Below, piece after piece: positions 1 through 6,209 of a stretch of DNA of 9,275 nucleotides. A program made the position numbers and the translations under genes. A model generated the notes under the pieces. The model had not been told where the DNA came from, ran no database searches, and saw only the letters and a program-made list of their open reading frames with translations. Within the stretch, counting starts at the first letter, position 1. Every line of letters starts with the position of its first letter. This DNA is from Spirochaetia bacterium UBA5550 (GTDB lineage Bacteria; Spirochaetota; UBA4802; UBA5550), in assembly GCA_002425885.1 (NCBI GenBank), contig DINC01000095.1, positions 13,204 to 22,478 of the forward strand, given 5' to 3'.

Positions 1-47
1 TACCTCTGTTTTGATAAATATAGAAAATACTATATCCGGAGGATTTA

Positions 48-539
48 ATGAAATCTAAATCTTTTTTGGCAGTTCTGTTTCTTGCAGTTTTATCTTTTGT
101 ATTTCTTTTTTCTTCAGCTCCAGTTTCGGCGGAGGATGATCACTATCTTGATGATGAGCATTATTTTATTTCCAAGGAAAAGCTTACCGGGGCGTGGATG
201 ACTGTGACTCTTGCCACTATGAAAACCCCTGCTTCCGCAGAGACAAAAAATGAAGCGGAATTTCTTACTGTAACAGATGGAGAAGAGATCTGGACAAAGT
301 TTTACTATAAAACCAGAGTTCTAAAGAAAGAGGAGATAAAAAAAGGCGTTGTGGTTATTTCCCTTGAGGCATCAACTGAAGACGGCGCCTACCGTGCCCC
401 GGAAAATAAGGATGAAGCTATAGGCGGTGCATGGTTTATGGCAAAAATAACAGACCTCAGCGATGTGTATAAAGGATTTGTCACTGTTTCAGGGGGATAC
501 AAGGTCAGGCTTGATAATATGAGAGTAGTAGTAAAATAA
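48..539 (+). CDS. Secreted protein of unknown function, 163 aa
   Basis: I do not recognise a family. A Sec signal peptide is clear: basic start (MKSKS), a hydrophobic core at residues 6-23, and a likely signal peptidase I site after V26-S27-A28, leaving E29 as the mature N-terminus. No lipobox cysteine is present, so the product is probably periplasmic or secreted and soluble. The mature part (about 135 residues) is charged, has no further membrane segment and no cysteine, and looks beta-rich toward the C-terminus (alternating hydrophobics such as GFVTVSGGYKVRL). The start is set by GGAGGA at 38-43, 4 nt before the ATG. The gene is alone on this strand and ends about 20 nt before a bidirectional terminator, so it is probably monocistronic or the last gene of its unit. 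The coding call is firm; the function is unknown. Confidence 0.85.
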   Translation: MKSKSFLAVLFLAVLSFVFLFSSAPVSAEDDHYLDDEHYFISKEKLTGAWMTVTLATMKTPASAETKNEAEFLTVTDGEEIWTKFYYKTRVLKKEEIKKGVVVISLEASTEDGAYRAPENKDEAIGGAWFMAKITDLSDVYKGFVTVSGGYKVRLDNMRVVVK

Positions 540-558
540 CAGGCTTGATAGAATAATG

Positions 559-592
559 AAAAAACCGGTATGAATTTTCAGCCGGTTTTTTT
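559..592. terminator. Bidirectional intrinsic terminator between the secreted protein gene and murI
   Basis: AAAAAACCGG (559-568) pairs with CCGGTTTTTT (582-591). The loop can add an inner TGAA/TTCA pairing (571-574 with 577-580). The plus strand ends in seven T (586-592) and the minus strand in six T (564 down to 559), so the hairpin can stop both convergent transcripts. The last codons and the stop of murI (TCA at 578-580 on the plus strand) lie inside it. Confidence 0.85.
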
Positions 593-1378
593 GTTATTCT
601 GATCAGAAAGAATCCTGAATAATATATTCATCTTTTCAAGTTCTGCCGCTTCTGTTACAGGTTCACCGGAGCAGAAAAACTCCACTCTCCCGTAACCTTC
701 TCCCGGCTCCCCCCGGTTTTCCATGATTTTTTTCAGGTTGCTCACAGTGCCCCGGTTCCCGTCAATGATGTCAATATGTGAGGGGAGTATATCAGCGAGA
801 ATACTTTTGAAATATATAAAATGGGTGCATCCCAGGACAACTGTTCCATACTGCTCGAGTTCGAAGCTGCCGAACTCACTCCTGATATAGTCTGTTACCT
901 CCTCCCCGCTGAATTCGTATCTTTCAGCAAATTTTACAAGTTCCGGCAAAGGGAGAAGATCCACTATATGTTCATTGTCAACACGGTCTATGAGGTTGCG
1001 GAGTTTCTCCTCTTTCAGTGTGAGGGGGGTTGCTGTTACGATTACTCTTTTATGATCTCTGCCGTTTTTTTCAACAGCGGGCTTTACAGCTGGTTCCATC
1101 CCTATAATCGGGATTGAGTATAACCTCCGGAGATCCTCCACCGCAGCGCTTGTGGCTGTGTTGCAGGCTATCACAACTGCTTTCACACCCTGGTGTACAA
1201 TAAAACCTACCGCATCTGAAACCAGTTTTTTTACTTCATGCTTCTCCCTTGTTCCATAAGGCGCGTTCAGGGTGTCTGCATAATATATGTAATCCTCATG
1301 AGGGAGGAGCCTGAGTGCTTCATGGAGGACTGTAATTCCGCCGATCCCTGAATCAAAGAAAGCAATACGCCGGGTCAT
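578..1378 (-). CDS. murI: Glutamate racemase
   Basis: Cytoplasmic, cofactor-independent racemase that converts L-glutamate to D-glutamate for peptidoglycan precursors. The family signature is complete over 266 residues, a normal length: FDSGIGG (residues 8-14) with D9 and S10, YGTRE (41-45), the first catalytic cysteine C72 in ACNTA, and the second, C184, in LGCTHF with H186 beside it. EPAVKPA (95-101) and IDGNRG (205-210) are also typical. The ATG at 1376-1378 has only a weak ribosome site (GTGAG about 5 nt upstream), but the protein begins right before the conserved IAFFDSG strand, so no earlier start is needed. It lies 73 nt downstream of the acyl-CoA ligase gene on the same strand. That spacer holds a large dyad and a possible own promoter. 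Identity is secure; whether it is co-transcribed with the ligase is open. Confidence 0.96.
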   Translation of the reverse strand: MTRRIAFFDSGIGGITVLHEALRLLPHEDYIYYADTLNAPYGTREKHEVKKLVSDAVGFIVHQGVKAVVIACNTATSAAVEDLRRLYSIPIIGMEPAVKPAVEKNGRDHKRVIVTATPLTLKEEKLRNLIDRVDNEHIVDLLPLPELVKFAERYEFSGEEVTDYIRSEFGSFELEQYGTVVLGCTHFIYFKSILADILPSHIDIIDGNRGTVSNLKKIMENRGEPGEGYGRVEFFCSGEPVTEAAELEKMNILFRILSDQNNKKTG

Positions 1379-1386
1379 ATACTCAC

Positions 1387-1415
1387 ACTGTCATTAAATA
1401 ATTTTTAATGACAGT
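1387..1415. repeat. Perfect 12-bp inverted repeat upstream of murI
   Basis: ACTGTCATTAAA (1387-1398) and TTTAATGACAGT (1404-1415) are exact reverse complements separated by 5 nt. A second, overlapping dyad, ACAGTT-C-AACTGT (1411-1423), shares the right arm, giving three ACTGT/ACAGT boxes in 37 bp. There is no T-run after the stem on the minus strand, so it is not an intrinsic terminator for the ligase gene. It ends 9 nt upstream of the murI start. It is either an operator over a murI promoter or an mRNA stem-loop between the two genes; the sequence does not decide. Confidence 0.7.
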
Positions 1416-1451
1416 TCAACTGTTCAAGTATAAAAAGCAATTAGAAAATAG

Positions 1452-3278
1452 TTATTCGGCGAAGAGGGCCTCTATCTCTTTCGCGTATTTAGCAGCAATG
1501 GCTTTCCTTTTTATTCTCATGGAGGGGGTAGCTTCGCCCTCTGTAAATGTAAACTCCTGCGGCATAAGTTTAAAACTTTTAACGGACTCGGCAAATCCGG
1601 AACGGCGGTTCATTTTATCAGTTATCTTTTCATATTTCGCAATGATGCGGCTTTCTTTAATAAGCTCTTCATTTGAGGCGGATTTTATACCATTGTCTGA
1701 GGCCCATACTTTGAGGTTCCCGAAGTCAGGAACTATGAGAGCGCCGAGGTATTTTCTGCTGTCTCCGAAAACGGCAATCTGGCTGATCATGGGGTGAGCG
1801 GTAAACGCTGACTCCACCTGCGTCGGCGCTATCTTTCTACCGGAGGATGTGATGATTATATCTTTCATCCGGTCTGTGATATTCAGGTATCCATGTATAT
1901 CCATTGTACCCTGGTCCCCTGTTTTATACCAGCCGTCACTGGTGAACATGTCCTGTGTTTCCTGCGGCCTGTTGAAATATCCCCGCATAATCTGAGGGCC
2001 TCTGACCAGAATTTCACCGTCAACAGTTGTCTTCATCTCTGTCTCAGGGAAAGGTGTTATCCAGCCGTCAGATTTTACCTGCAATGCACCGGGAGCACCG
2101 TCAGTGTTAAGTATGCTTGTGGTCTCTGTAAGGCCGTAGCATTTACGCAGATAAATTTTCATCGCCCAGAATAGATCGTGAATGACAGGGAGGATGGGGC
2201 TCCCTGTGACAATAAAACCTTCCATCCTGCTGAGTCCCGTGACACTCTTTAATCTTGCAAGTATCAGCCGGGTGAAAATCCAGTATTTCAGTCTCTGCGA
2301 CATGGATAGCGGTTTGGCGGCCATAAGGGATGGAGCTATCTGTTTCCCTATCTCCACAGCTTTGTTAAAAAGCTTCTTTTTGATTGTGGAAGATTTTCTT
2401 ATTTTACCGGTAATTGAACTGTAGATTTTTTCTGAAAAATATGAATTGAATATTCCGAAAACAGGTTTTATTTCTGTCAGGTCCTGGAGGAAATAATCTT
2501 TCCCCCGTGAAAAGGCGATTATGCCGCAGTCAAGCATTGTTGAATAGTATCCCATGATCCGTTCAGCAGCGGTTGTGAGAGGGAGTATGGAGAGCACTGT
2601 GTGTCCCTCAGAGAGGCCCTGCCTCATGTTGTATTTTATCAGTGAGAACATCACATTCGAGTGGGTTAACATTACTCCTTTCGACTGGCCTGCGATGCCT
2701 GAGGTAAAGATAACTGTCATTGTATCCGTGTTTTTTACAGCTCTGCGCCTCTCTTTAATTTCGTCACGCTGAAGTTTTGCGGCACCCTCTTTAAGTGCGT
2801 CAGAGAAAGTTATTACCATGTCATCTTTAAATCCGGGATCATCAAATACTACAATTTTTTTCAGAGAGGGGATCTCCTTTTTCCGGAGTAGTATATTTTC
2901 AGCCTGAGCTTTCCCTTCGCAGAAACAGATTGATGATCTGGTGTCAGATGTAATCTGGGCAGCTTCACCTGACGGCGTGAGGTGATAGATTGCAGCGTCA
3001 GCGCAGCCCGCAGAAAGTATGGCGAGATCTGCTATGCACCACTCCGGCCTGTTCCCTGCGTAAATCGGGATTATGGCTCCAGCTTTTATACCTGAGTTGA
3101 TAAGGTATGAGGCAATGGCTTCAACCTGTGAAGCTGTTTCATTCCATGACAGGTCCTTCCATCCCTCTTTATCCCTTTTTTTAAGGAAGGCCCGCTCACC
3201 GGATTTTAAAACATGGTCATTAAAAATATCTATAACAGTATTATTCTTATAGTCGTATTCCAGAAAATTTTTGGCCAT
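1452..3278 (-). CDS. Long-chain fatty acyl-CoA ligase (AMP-binding, ANL superfamily)
   Basis: Predicted to activate fatty acids to acyl-AMP and then acyl-CoA. At 608 residues it has the usual length of FadD/FAA-type ligases. Motifs in order: P-loop FTSGIAGQSKGVMLTH (191-206), LPLTTAAER (232-240), YGLTE (381-385), GWYKTGD (449-455), ITDRMKD (467-473), SSGRKIAP (478-485), and the C-terminal catalytic-lysine region with K590 and K592. The P-loop departs from the usual TSGTTGxPKG: both middle threonines are replaced (I195, A196) and the proline is S199. The A4-type motif has T236 where His is normal. The remaining motifs are intact, so the fold is sure but activity or nucleotide handling may be altered. 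The ATG is preceded by AGAGG at a good distance. Transcription probably starts from the promoter at 3456-3485, giving a leader of about 170 nt. There is no beta-oxidation gene nearby to suggest a substrate. Confidence 0.92.
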   Translation of the reverse strand: MAKNFLEYDYKNNTVIDIFNDHVLKSGERAFLKKRDKEGWKDLSWNETASQVEAIASYLINSGIKAGAIIPIYAGNRPEWCIADLAILSAGCADAAIYHLTPSGEAAQITSDTRSSICFCEGKAQAENILLRKKEIPSLKKIVVFDDPGFKDDMVITFSDALKEGAAKLQRDEIKERRRAVKNTDTMTVIFTSGIAGQSKGVMLTHSNVMFSLIKYNMRQGLSEGHTVLSILPLTTAAERIMGYYSTMLDCGIIAFSRGKDYFLQDLTEIKPVFGIFNSYFSEKIYSSITGKIRKSSTIKKKLFNKAVEIGKQIAPSLMAAKPLSMSQRLKYWIFTRLILARLKSVTGLSRMEGFIVTGSPILPVIHDLFWAMKIYLRKCYGLTETTSILNTDGAPGALQVKSDGWITPFPETEMKTTVDGEILVRGPQIMRGYFNRPQETQDMFTSDGWYKTGDQGTMDIHGYLNITDRMKDIIITSSGRKIAPTQVESAFTAHPMISQIAVFGDSRKYLGALIVPDFGNLKVWASDNGIKSASNEELIKESRIIAKYEKITDKMNRRSGFAESVKSFKLMPQEFTFTEGEATPSMRIKRKAIAAKYAKEIEALFAE

Positions 3279-3534
3279 ATTTTACCTCTCACTATCACTT
3301 ATGGATCTCTGTTTTTTAATAGAATCCCCGTCTCTTTGCTGATAATGCATCATGCCCGTCAGGATTCATTCGACATAATCTATCGGTTTAGTTTCGCTTT
3401 CATTTAATAGTTTAGCTGTTATAGAGAATGATACCGGCAAAGGTATAACTTTTTAATTATAAACATGCAGCGAATGTTATTACAACAAGAATAAAAAATA
3501 GTGAAAAAATTTTTACTTTTTTTCAGGAAAAATG
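3279..3534. other. Divergent non-coding region between the ligase gene and the trp promoter
   Basis: Together with the trp promoter and leader start this makes a stretch of more than 300 bases without an enzyme gene. It contains the ligase promoter and its long 5' leader. I see no credible ORF; minus-strand micro-ORFs in the leader (for example 7 codons, MKAKLNR) have no good ribosome site. The segment 3440-3534 is very AT-rich, with A and T tracts just upstream of the trp -35 box that could act as an UP-like element. Confidence 0.6.
3456..3485 (-). promoter_or_regulatory. Predicted sigma-70-type promoter for the acyl-CoA ligase gene
   Basis: On the minus strand, TTGTAA (3485-3480, 4 of 6 to the -35 consensus) is followed after 18 nt by a perfect TATAAT (3461-3456). 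Transcription would start near 3449 and leave about 170 nt before the ATG. This is a prediction from consensus matching only. Confidence 0.6.
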
Positions 3535-3563
3535 TTGACAAATATCAGCAATGTTTCTATAAA
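3535..3563 (+). promoter_or_regulatory. Strong sigma-70-type promoter of the trp operon
   Basis: A perfect -35 box TTGACA (3535-3540), a 17-nt spacer and TATAAA (3558-3563, 5 of 6). The start point is predicted at about 3570-3571, roughly 24 nt before the leader ATG at 3595. A strong promoter tamed by an attenuator and probably by an operator is the expected arrangement for trp genes. Confidence 0.85.
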
Positions 3564-3572
3564 TAGAAACAT
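3551..3572. promoter_or_regulatory. Perfect 22-bp palindrome over the trp -10 box (candidate operator)
   Basis: Arms ATGTTTCTAT (3551-3560) and ATAGAAACAT (3563-3572) are exact reverse complements around a central AA. The palindrome covers the -10 hexamer and reaches the predicted start point. Because most of it lies upstream of the transcript start it cannot fold in the RNA, so a role as a DNA site for a dimeric repressor is the best reading. It does not resemble the E. coli TrpR operator (ACTAGT-rich) or OhrR boxes. The regulator is unknown. Confidence 0.7.
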
Positions 3573-3594
3573 GAAAACAGAAGGTAAATTTCTA

Positions 3595-3642
3595 ATGAAC
3601 GGGCTATTTGCAGGTTTCTATTGGTGGCGTTATCAGATATAG
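3595..3642 (+). CDS. trpL: trp operon leader peptide, 15 aa
   Basis: The ORF encodes MNGLFAGFYWWRYQI followed by TAG. Two adjacent Trp codons (TGG TGG, 3622-3627) sit at positions 10 and 11, the hallmark of a tryptophan attenuation leader. The peptide lies between the trp promoter and a set of alternative hairpins. AAGG (3581-3584) is a plausible ribosome site 10 nt before the ATG. An in-frame ATG at 3571 would give a 23-residue form, but it coincides with the predicted transcript start and would have to be translated leaderless, so I prefer 3595. The peptide itself needs no function; its translation rate reports charged tRNA-Trp. The second TGG is part of hairpin segment 1. Confidence 0.9.
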   Translation: MNGLFAGFYWWRYQI

Positions 3643-3703
3643 CTGACCGCCTGTAATTATATTTATACGCAGCCGCAGGCGGGCAATACCCCTGCGGTTT
3701 TTT
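3626..3703 (+). promoter_or_regulatory. Ribosome-mediated trp attenuator
   Basis: Four segments form competing hairpins. 1:2 (pause/anti-antiterminator) is GGCG (3626-3629) with CGCC (3648-3651), plus TCAG (3633-3636) with CTGA (3643-3646). 2:3 (antiterminator) is CCGCCTG (3647-3653) with CAGGCGG (3676-3682). 3:4 (terminator) is CCGCAGG (3673-3679) with CCTGCGG (3691-3697), followed by six T (3698-3703). The 2:3 and 3:4 hairpins share 3676-3679 and exclude each other. A ribosome stalled at the Trp codons (3622-3627) would mask segment 1 and leave 2 free to pair with 3, so transcription continues. When Trp is plentiful the ribosome reaches the stop (3640-3642), which covers segment 2, and 3:4 forms. 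All pairings were read directly; folding energies were not computed. Confidence 0.9.
3673..3703 (+). terminator. trp attenuator terminator (3:4 hairpin)
   Basis: Perfect 7-bp GC-rich stem CCGCAGG/CCTGCGG, an 11-nt loop in which GG can additionally pair with CC, then TTTTTT. It sits 31 nt downstream of the leader peptide stop, as in classical attenuators. Confidence 0.9.
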
Positions 3704-3717
3704 AATTTTTATTCAAG

Positions 3718-3742
3718 ACCGCGGAAAAAAACCGCGGTTTTT
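3718..3742 (+). terminator. Second terminator-like hairpin just upstream of trpD
   Basis: ACCGCGG (3718-3724) pairs perfectly with CCGCGGT (3732-3738) around a loop of seven A, followed by T through 3742. The hairpin ends only 3 nt before the trpD ribosome site (GGAGG, 3746-3750). It has the form of an intrinsic terminator. It could be a backup attenuator, or a structure that tunes access to the trpD ribosome site. Confidence 0.75.
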
Positions 3743-3755
3743 AATGGAGGATATT

Positions 3756-4823
3756 ATGACAGATTTAGTAATCAGCAGTGCAGATTCAGTTAACGGAATA
3801 AATTATGACAGTACAATTATCAGCAGGTCAATAGCTTCAGTGTTCAACGGGGGGAAGCTCTCTACTGAGGAGAGCGAATCTCTATTCATGCATCTCTTTT
3901 CAGGGAATATTTCTGAGGTTGAACTTAGCGGTATACTGATAGCAATGAAACTCAGGGGTGAGACTCCGGAGGAGATCAGCGGCGCGGCCCGATCAATGAG
4001 AAGGTTCAGCACAAAAATAGATCTCGGGAATAAAGAGATCTTTGATACCTGCGGTACAGGGGGTGACAATTCCCATTCATTCAATATTTCATCATCAGTT
4101 GCGCTTATATTGGCGTCCATTGGTACACCGGTTGCGAAACACGGCAACAGGTCTATGAGCAGCAGAAGCGGTTCAACTGATTTTTATGAAAAATTAGGGA
4201 TACCGGTTAACCTTACAGGTAGTGACGCTGTGGAGTATTTTCAAAGGCACAACTTTATTTATATGGCTGCGCCCAATTATCACCCTGCAATGAAATACGC
4301 GGCACCTGTGAGGAAACAGCTTGGTACAAGGACAATTTTCAACTACCTGGGGCCGCTCACAAATCCTGCAGGCACAAGAAAACAGGCAATCGGATTCTTC
4401 AGCCCGGAACTCCTTCCGCTTTATGCTGAAACAGCGCGCGCTCTCTCTTTTGACAGGGCTCTCATATATTCATCATCTGACGGTATGGATGAGATTTCAC
4501 CTTATGCTCCAAGCACTGTTTATGAAATTGAATCAGGGGAGATGAGATCTTTCACAATAGATCCCGCAAGTTTTTTTAAGAGCTCCGAGTCTGCTGAAAT
4601 TCCAAAGGGCCTGGCCGCTGAGGATAACGCTAATGTTTTTATGGACACAGTGGGTAGAGGAGAGGCGACACCTCTGGCAAAACTTATTTCCTTAAACGCT
4701 GCTGTTGCCATGTATGCGCATAACAGTGAGAATGAGATTAAAGAGTTATACAGCAGGTGTCTTGAAGCTGTTACTGACGGCACAGTAAAACAGAAAGTTA
4801 TGGAACTGAGAGAGAGTAACTGA
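3756..4823 (+). CDS. trpD: Anthranilate phosphoribosyltransferase
   Basis: Joins anthranilate to PRPP to give N-(5-phosphoribosyl)anthranilate, the second step from chorismate to tryptophan. Over 355 residues the family motifs are complete: the glycine-rich PRPP loop DTCGTGGD (97-104), KHGNRS (128-133), the SGS motif just after it, and the substrate-binding run with HPAMKYAAPVRKQLGTRT leading into GPLTNPAG. There is no fused TrpG amidotransferase domain as in enteric TrpGD. The start is placed at the ATG at 3756, which has GGAGG (3746-3750) 5 nt upstream. The in-frame ATG at 3744 lies between the hairpin T-run and that ribosome site and is rejected. An N-terminal stretch of some 15 residues precedes the usual helical domain. 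It is the first enzyme gene after the attenuator; trpE and trpG are not in front of it as they are in many trp operons. Its TGA overlaps the trpC ATG by one base. Confidence 0.97.
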   Translation: MTDLVISSADSVNGINYDSTIISRSIASVFNGGKLSTEESESLFMHLFSGNISEVELSGILIAMKLRGETPEEISGAARSMRRFSTKIDLGNKEIFDTCGTGGDNSHSFNISSSVALILASIGTPVAKHGNRSMSSRSGSTDFYEKLGIPVNLTGSDAVEYFQRHNFIYMAAPNYHPAMKYAAPVRKQLGTRTIFNYLGPLTNPAGTRKQAIGFFSPELLPLYAETARALSFDRALIYSSSDGMDEISPYAPSTVYEIESGEMRSFTIDPASFFKSSESAEIPKGLAAEDNANVFMDTVGRGEATPLAKLISLNAAVAMYAHNSENEIKELYSRCLEAVTDGTVKQKVMELRESN

Positions 4824-5590
4824 TGCAGAGATTCAGCTTGACAGCCATGAGAAAAATAAAAGAGCGGGAGCTTCCGGAGATGAGGAATCTGGCCTCAACT
4901 TTTAAAAGAGAACGCCCTATTTATAAACTCAGGGATACATTAAACGAAGGGGTTAACATAATTGCAGAACTGAAGCACAGTTCACCTTCGCATGGTGCTA
5001 TGGAGAGCCCTTTAACAGACAGCGTGCGTATTGCCAGGTATGTTTATGGAGGGGCTGCCGCAGTGAGTATTCTTGCTGAACGTGATTTTTTCGGCGGTTC
5101 GTATGATATCATGAAACTTGCGGCGGAGGAGGTGTCTGTGCCGGTACTCTGCAAGGATTTTGTTTTTTATAAGGAGCAGATTAATGCCGCATATGTCTGC
5201 GGAGCGGACATGGTTCTTCTGATAGCAAGGGCCCTTGAAGTATGTGAGCTTGAAGAACTGTTTTATCATGTAGAAAGTCTGGGCCTTCTTCCTCTTGTTG
5301 AAATATGCCGTGAGGAGGAACTGGAAAAGATCGAAAAGATAAGTCCTGATATACTTATGGTTAATATGCGTGACCTTGAATCTCTGGAGATCGGCTTCGC
5401 GCGCGGAATCAAAACACTCAAAGCGCTGCCGGATAATGTTACAGCAATAAGCGCGAGCGGAATTTATACTAAAAGTGATATTGAATATGTAATGAATGAG
5501 ACCGGTGTAAAGAATTTCCTGGTGGGTGCAGCACTTATGACGCACAGGGATCCTGATATGATGATAAGGGAGTTTAGAGATGTTCGTTAA
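4823..5590 (+). CDS. trpC: Indole-3-glycerol phosphate synthase
   Basis: Closes the indole ring of 1-(2-carboxyphenylamino)-1-deoxyribulose 5-phosphate to give indole-3-glycerol phosphate. Single-domain TIM barrel of 255 residues, not fused to TrpF. Catalytic positions by comparison with the Sulfolobus enzyme: E49 and K51 (AELKHSSPS), K111 (LCKDF), E160 (PLVEI), N181 (VNMRD) and S212 are present. The Glu of the strand-8 SESG motif is Ala here (A211, codon GCG at 5453-5455), giving SASGI. The phosphate-binding end (FLVGAALM) is normal. The start overlaps the trpD stop (TGATG) and has GAGAGAG upstream, suggesting coupled translation; the end overlaps trpF by 11 bp. Its place in the operon argues that it works despite the substitution. 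Confidence 0.96.
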   Translation: MQRFSLTAMRKIKERELPEMRNLASTFKRERPIYKLRDTLNEGVNIIAELKHSSPSHGAMESPLTDSVRIARYVYGGAAAVSILAERDFFGGSYDIMKLAAEEVSVPVLCKDFVFYKEQINAAYVCGADMVLLIARALEVCELEELFYHVESLGLLPLVEICREEELEKIEKISPDILMVNMRDLESLEIGFARGIKTLKALPDNVTAISASGIYTKSDIEYVMNETGVKNFLVGAALMTHRDPDMMIREFRDVR

Positions 5591-6209
5591 GTTATGCGGT
5601 TTTACAAGGCATGGGGATATAGAAAAGATTCTGAATCTGAATATCTCTGCTGCGGGATTTGTTTTTTACAAAGCTTCAAAGAGATACGTTAAGCCTGTGC
5701 TTGCAAAAGAACTTTGCGAAGTTCTGAGAGGGAGCAGCATAGCAGCGGCAGGAGTTTTTGTTGATGATGATGCTGATACAATAAAGAGCATAGCGGATTA
5801 TGCGGGCCTTGATATGCTTCAGGTTTATAACAGTGAAACTGAAGCTGTACTTAAGGGTTTTCTCCCGGTGATTTCATGCTTCAGGGTAAAACAGGAACAT
5901 ACTGTGCATGACCTCCCGGTTCCTCCGGAGAGCGGACATATACTTTTCGATACATTCGATGCGGTGAGTATGGGGGGAACAGGGAAGGGGTTCAGCAGTG
6001 ATATACTAAAAAATTACAGGTTCAGGGACAGGATGATTATGGCAGGTGGAATAAACTCCTGCAATGTTGCAACCCTGATTAAAGATATAAAACCTTTCGG
6101 AGTTGATATATCCTCCGGAATAGAAACAGCTCCGGGGATTAAATCTCCGGATAAGATTAAGGAAATATTAGAGATAATTGCGGAGGCGGAAAATGACAGC
6201 AATGCCTGA
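5580..6209 (+). CDS. trpF: Phosphoribosylanthranilate isomerase
   Basis: Catalyses the Amadori rearrangement between the TrpD and TrpC steps. Monofunctional 209-residue TIM barrel of usual length. Catalytic C6 in KLCGFTR and D124 in LFDTF are in place. GFVFY.ASKRYV (26-37), GGTGKGF (132-138), AGGINSCNV (155-163) and GVDISSGIE (174-182) match the family's phosphate-binding and barrel motifs. The usual LQLHGDE strand-4 segment reads LQVYNSE (80-86), so the conserved His is Tyr. The start is supported by AAGGGAG (5566-5572), 7 nt upstream, inside the end of trpC. Its C-terminus overlaps trpB by 17 bp, and the trpB ribosome site lies within trpF. Confidence is high from both motifs and context. 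Confidence 0.95.
   Translation: MFVKLCGFTRHGDIEKILNLNISAAGFVFYKASKRYVKPVLAKELCEVLRGSSIAAAGVFVDDDADTIKSIADYAGLDMLQVYNSETEAVLKGFLPVISCFRVKQEHTVHDLPVPPESGHILFDTFDAVSMGGTGKGFSSDILKNYRFRDRMIMAGGINSCNVATLIKDIKPFGVDISSGIETAPGIKSPDKIKEILEIIAEAENDSNA

Noticed and set aside
1..47. Promoter for the secreted protein gene (TTGATA at 11-16, AT-rich hexamers after it)
   Set aside because: No -10 at a suitable distance from TTGATA; the real promoter may lie upstream of the window.
821..1117. 98-codon plus-strand frame inside murI
   Set aside because: Shadow frame opposite a gene with both catalytic cysteines; no ribosome site.
1408..1797. 129-codon plus-strand frame over the end of the acyl-CoA ligase gene
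   Set aside because: Mostly antisense to the conserved ligase C-terminus and starts within the dyad region; no supporting signal.
3571..3594. Upstream in-frame ATG extending the trp leader peptide to 23 residues
   Set aside because: It coincides with the predicted transcription start, so it would be leaderless; the ATG at 3595 has an AAGG site. Not fully excluded.
3744..3755. Upstream in-frame ATG for trpD
   Set aside because: It sits right after the hairpin T-run with no ribosome site, while the ATG at 3756 has GGAGG at ideal spacing.
5012..5545. 177-codon open frame antisense to trpC
   Set aside because: It lies wholly within trpC, which has all family motifs; its translation is low-complexity and family-less, and there is no ribosome site.
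6178..6192. TTG start for trpB
   Set aside because: It precedes the strong GGAGG (6182-6186) that serves the ATG at 6193, and would add an atypical basic extension.
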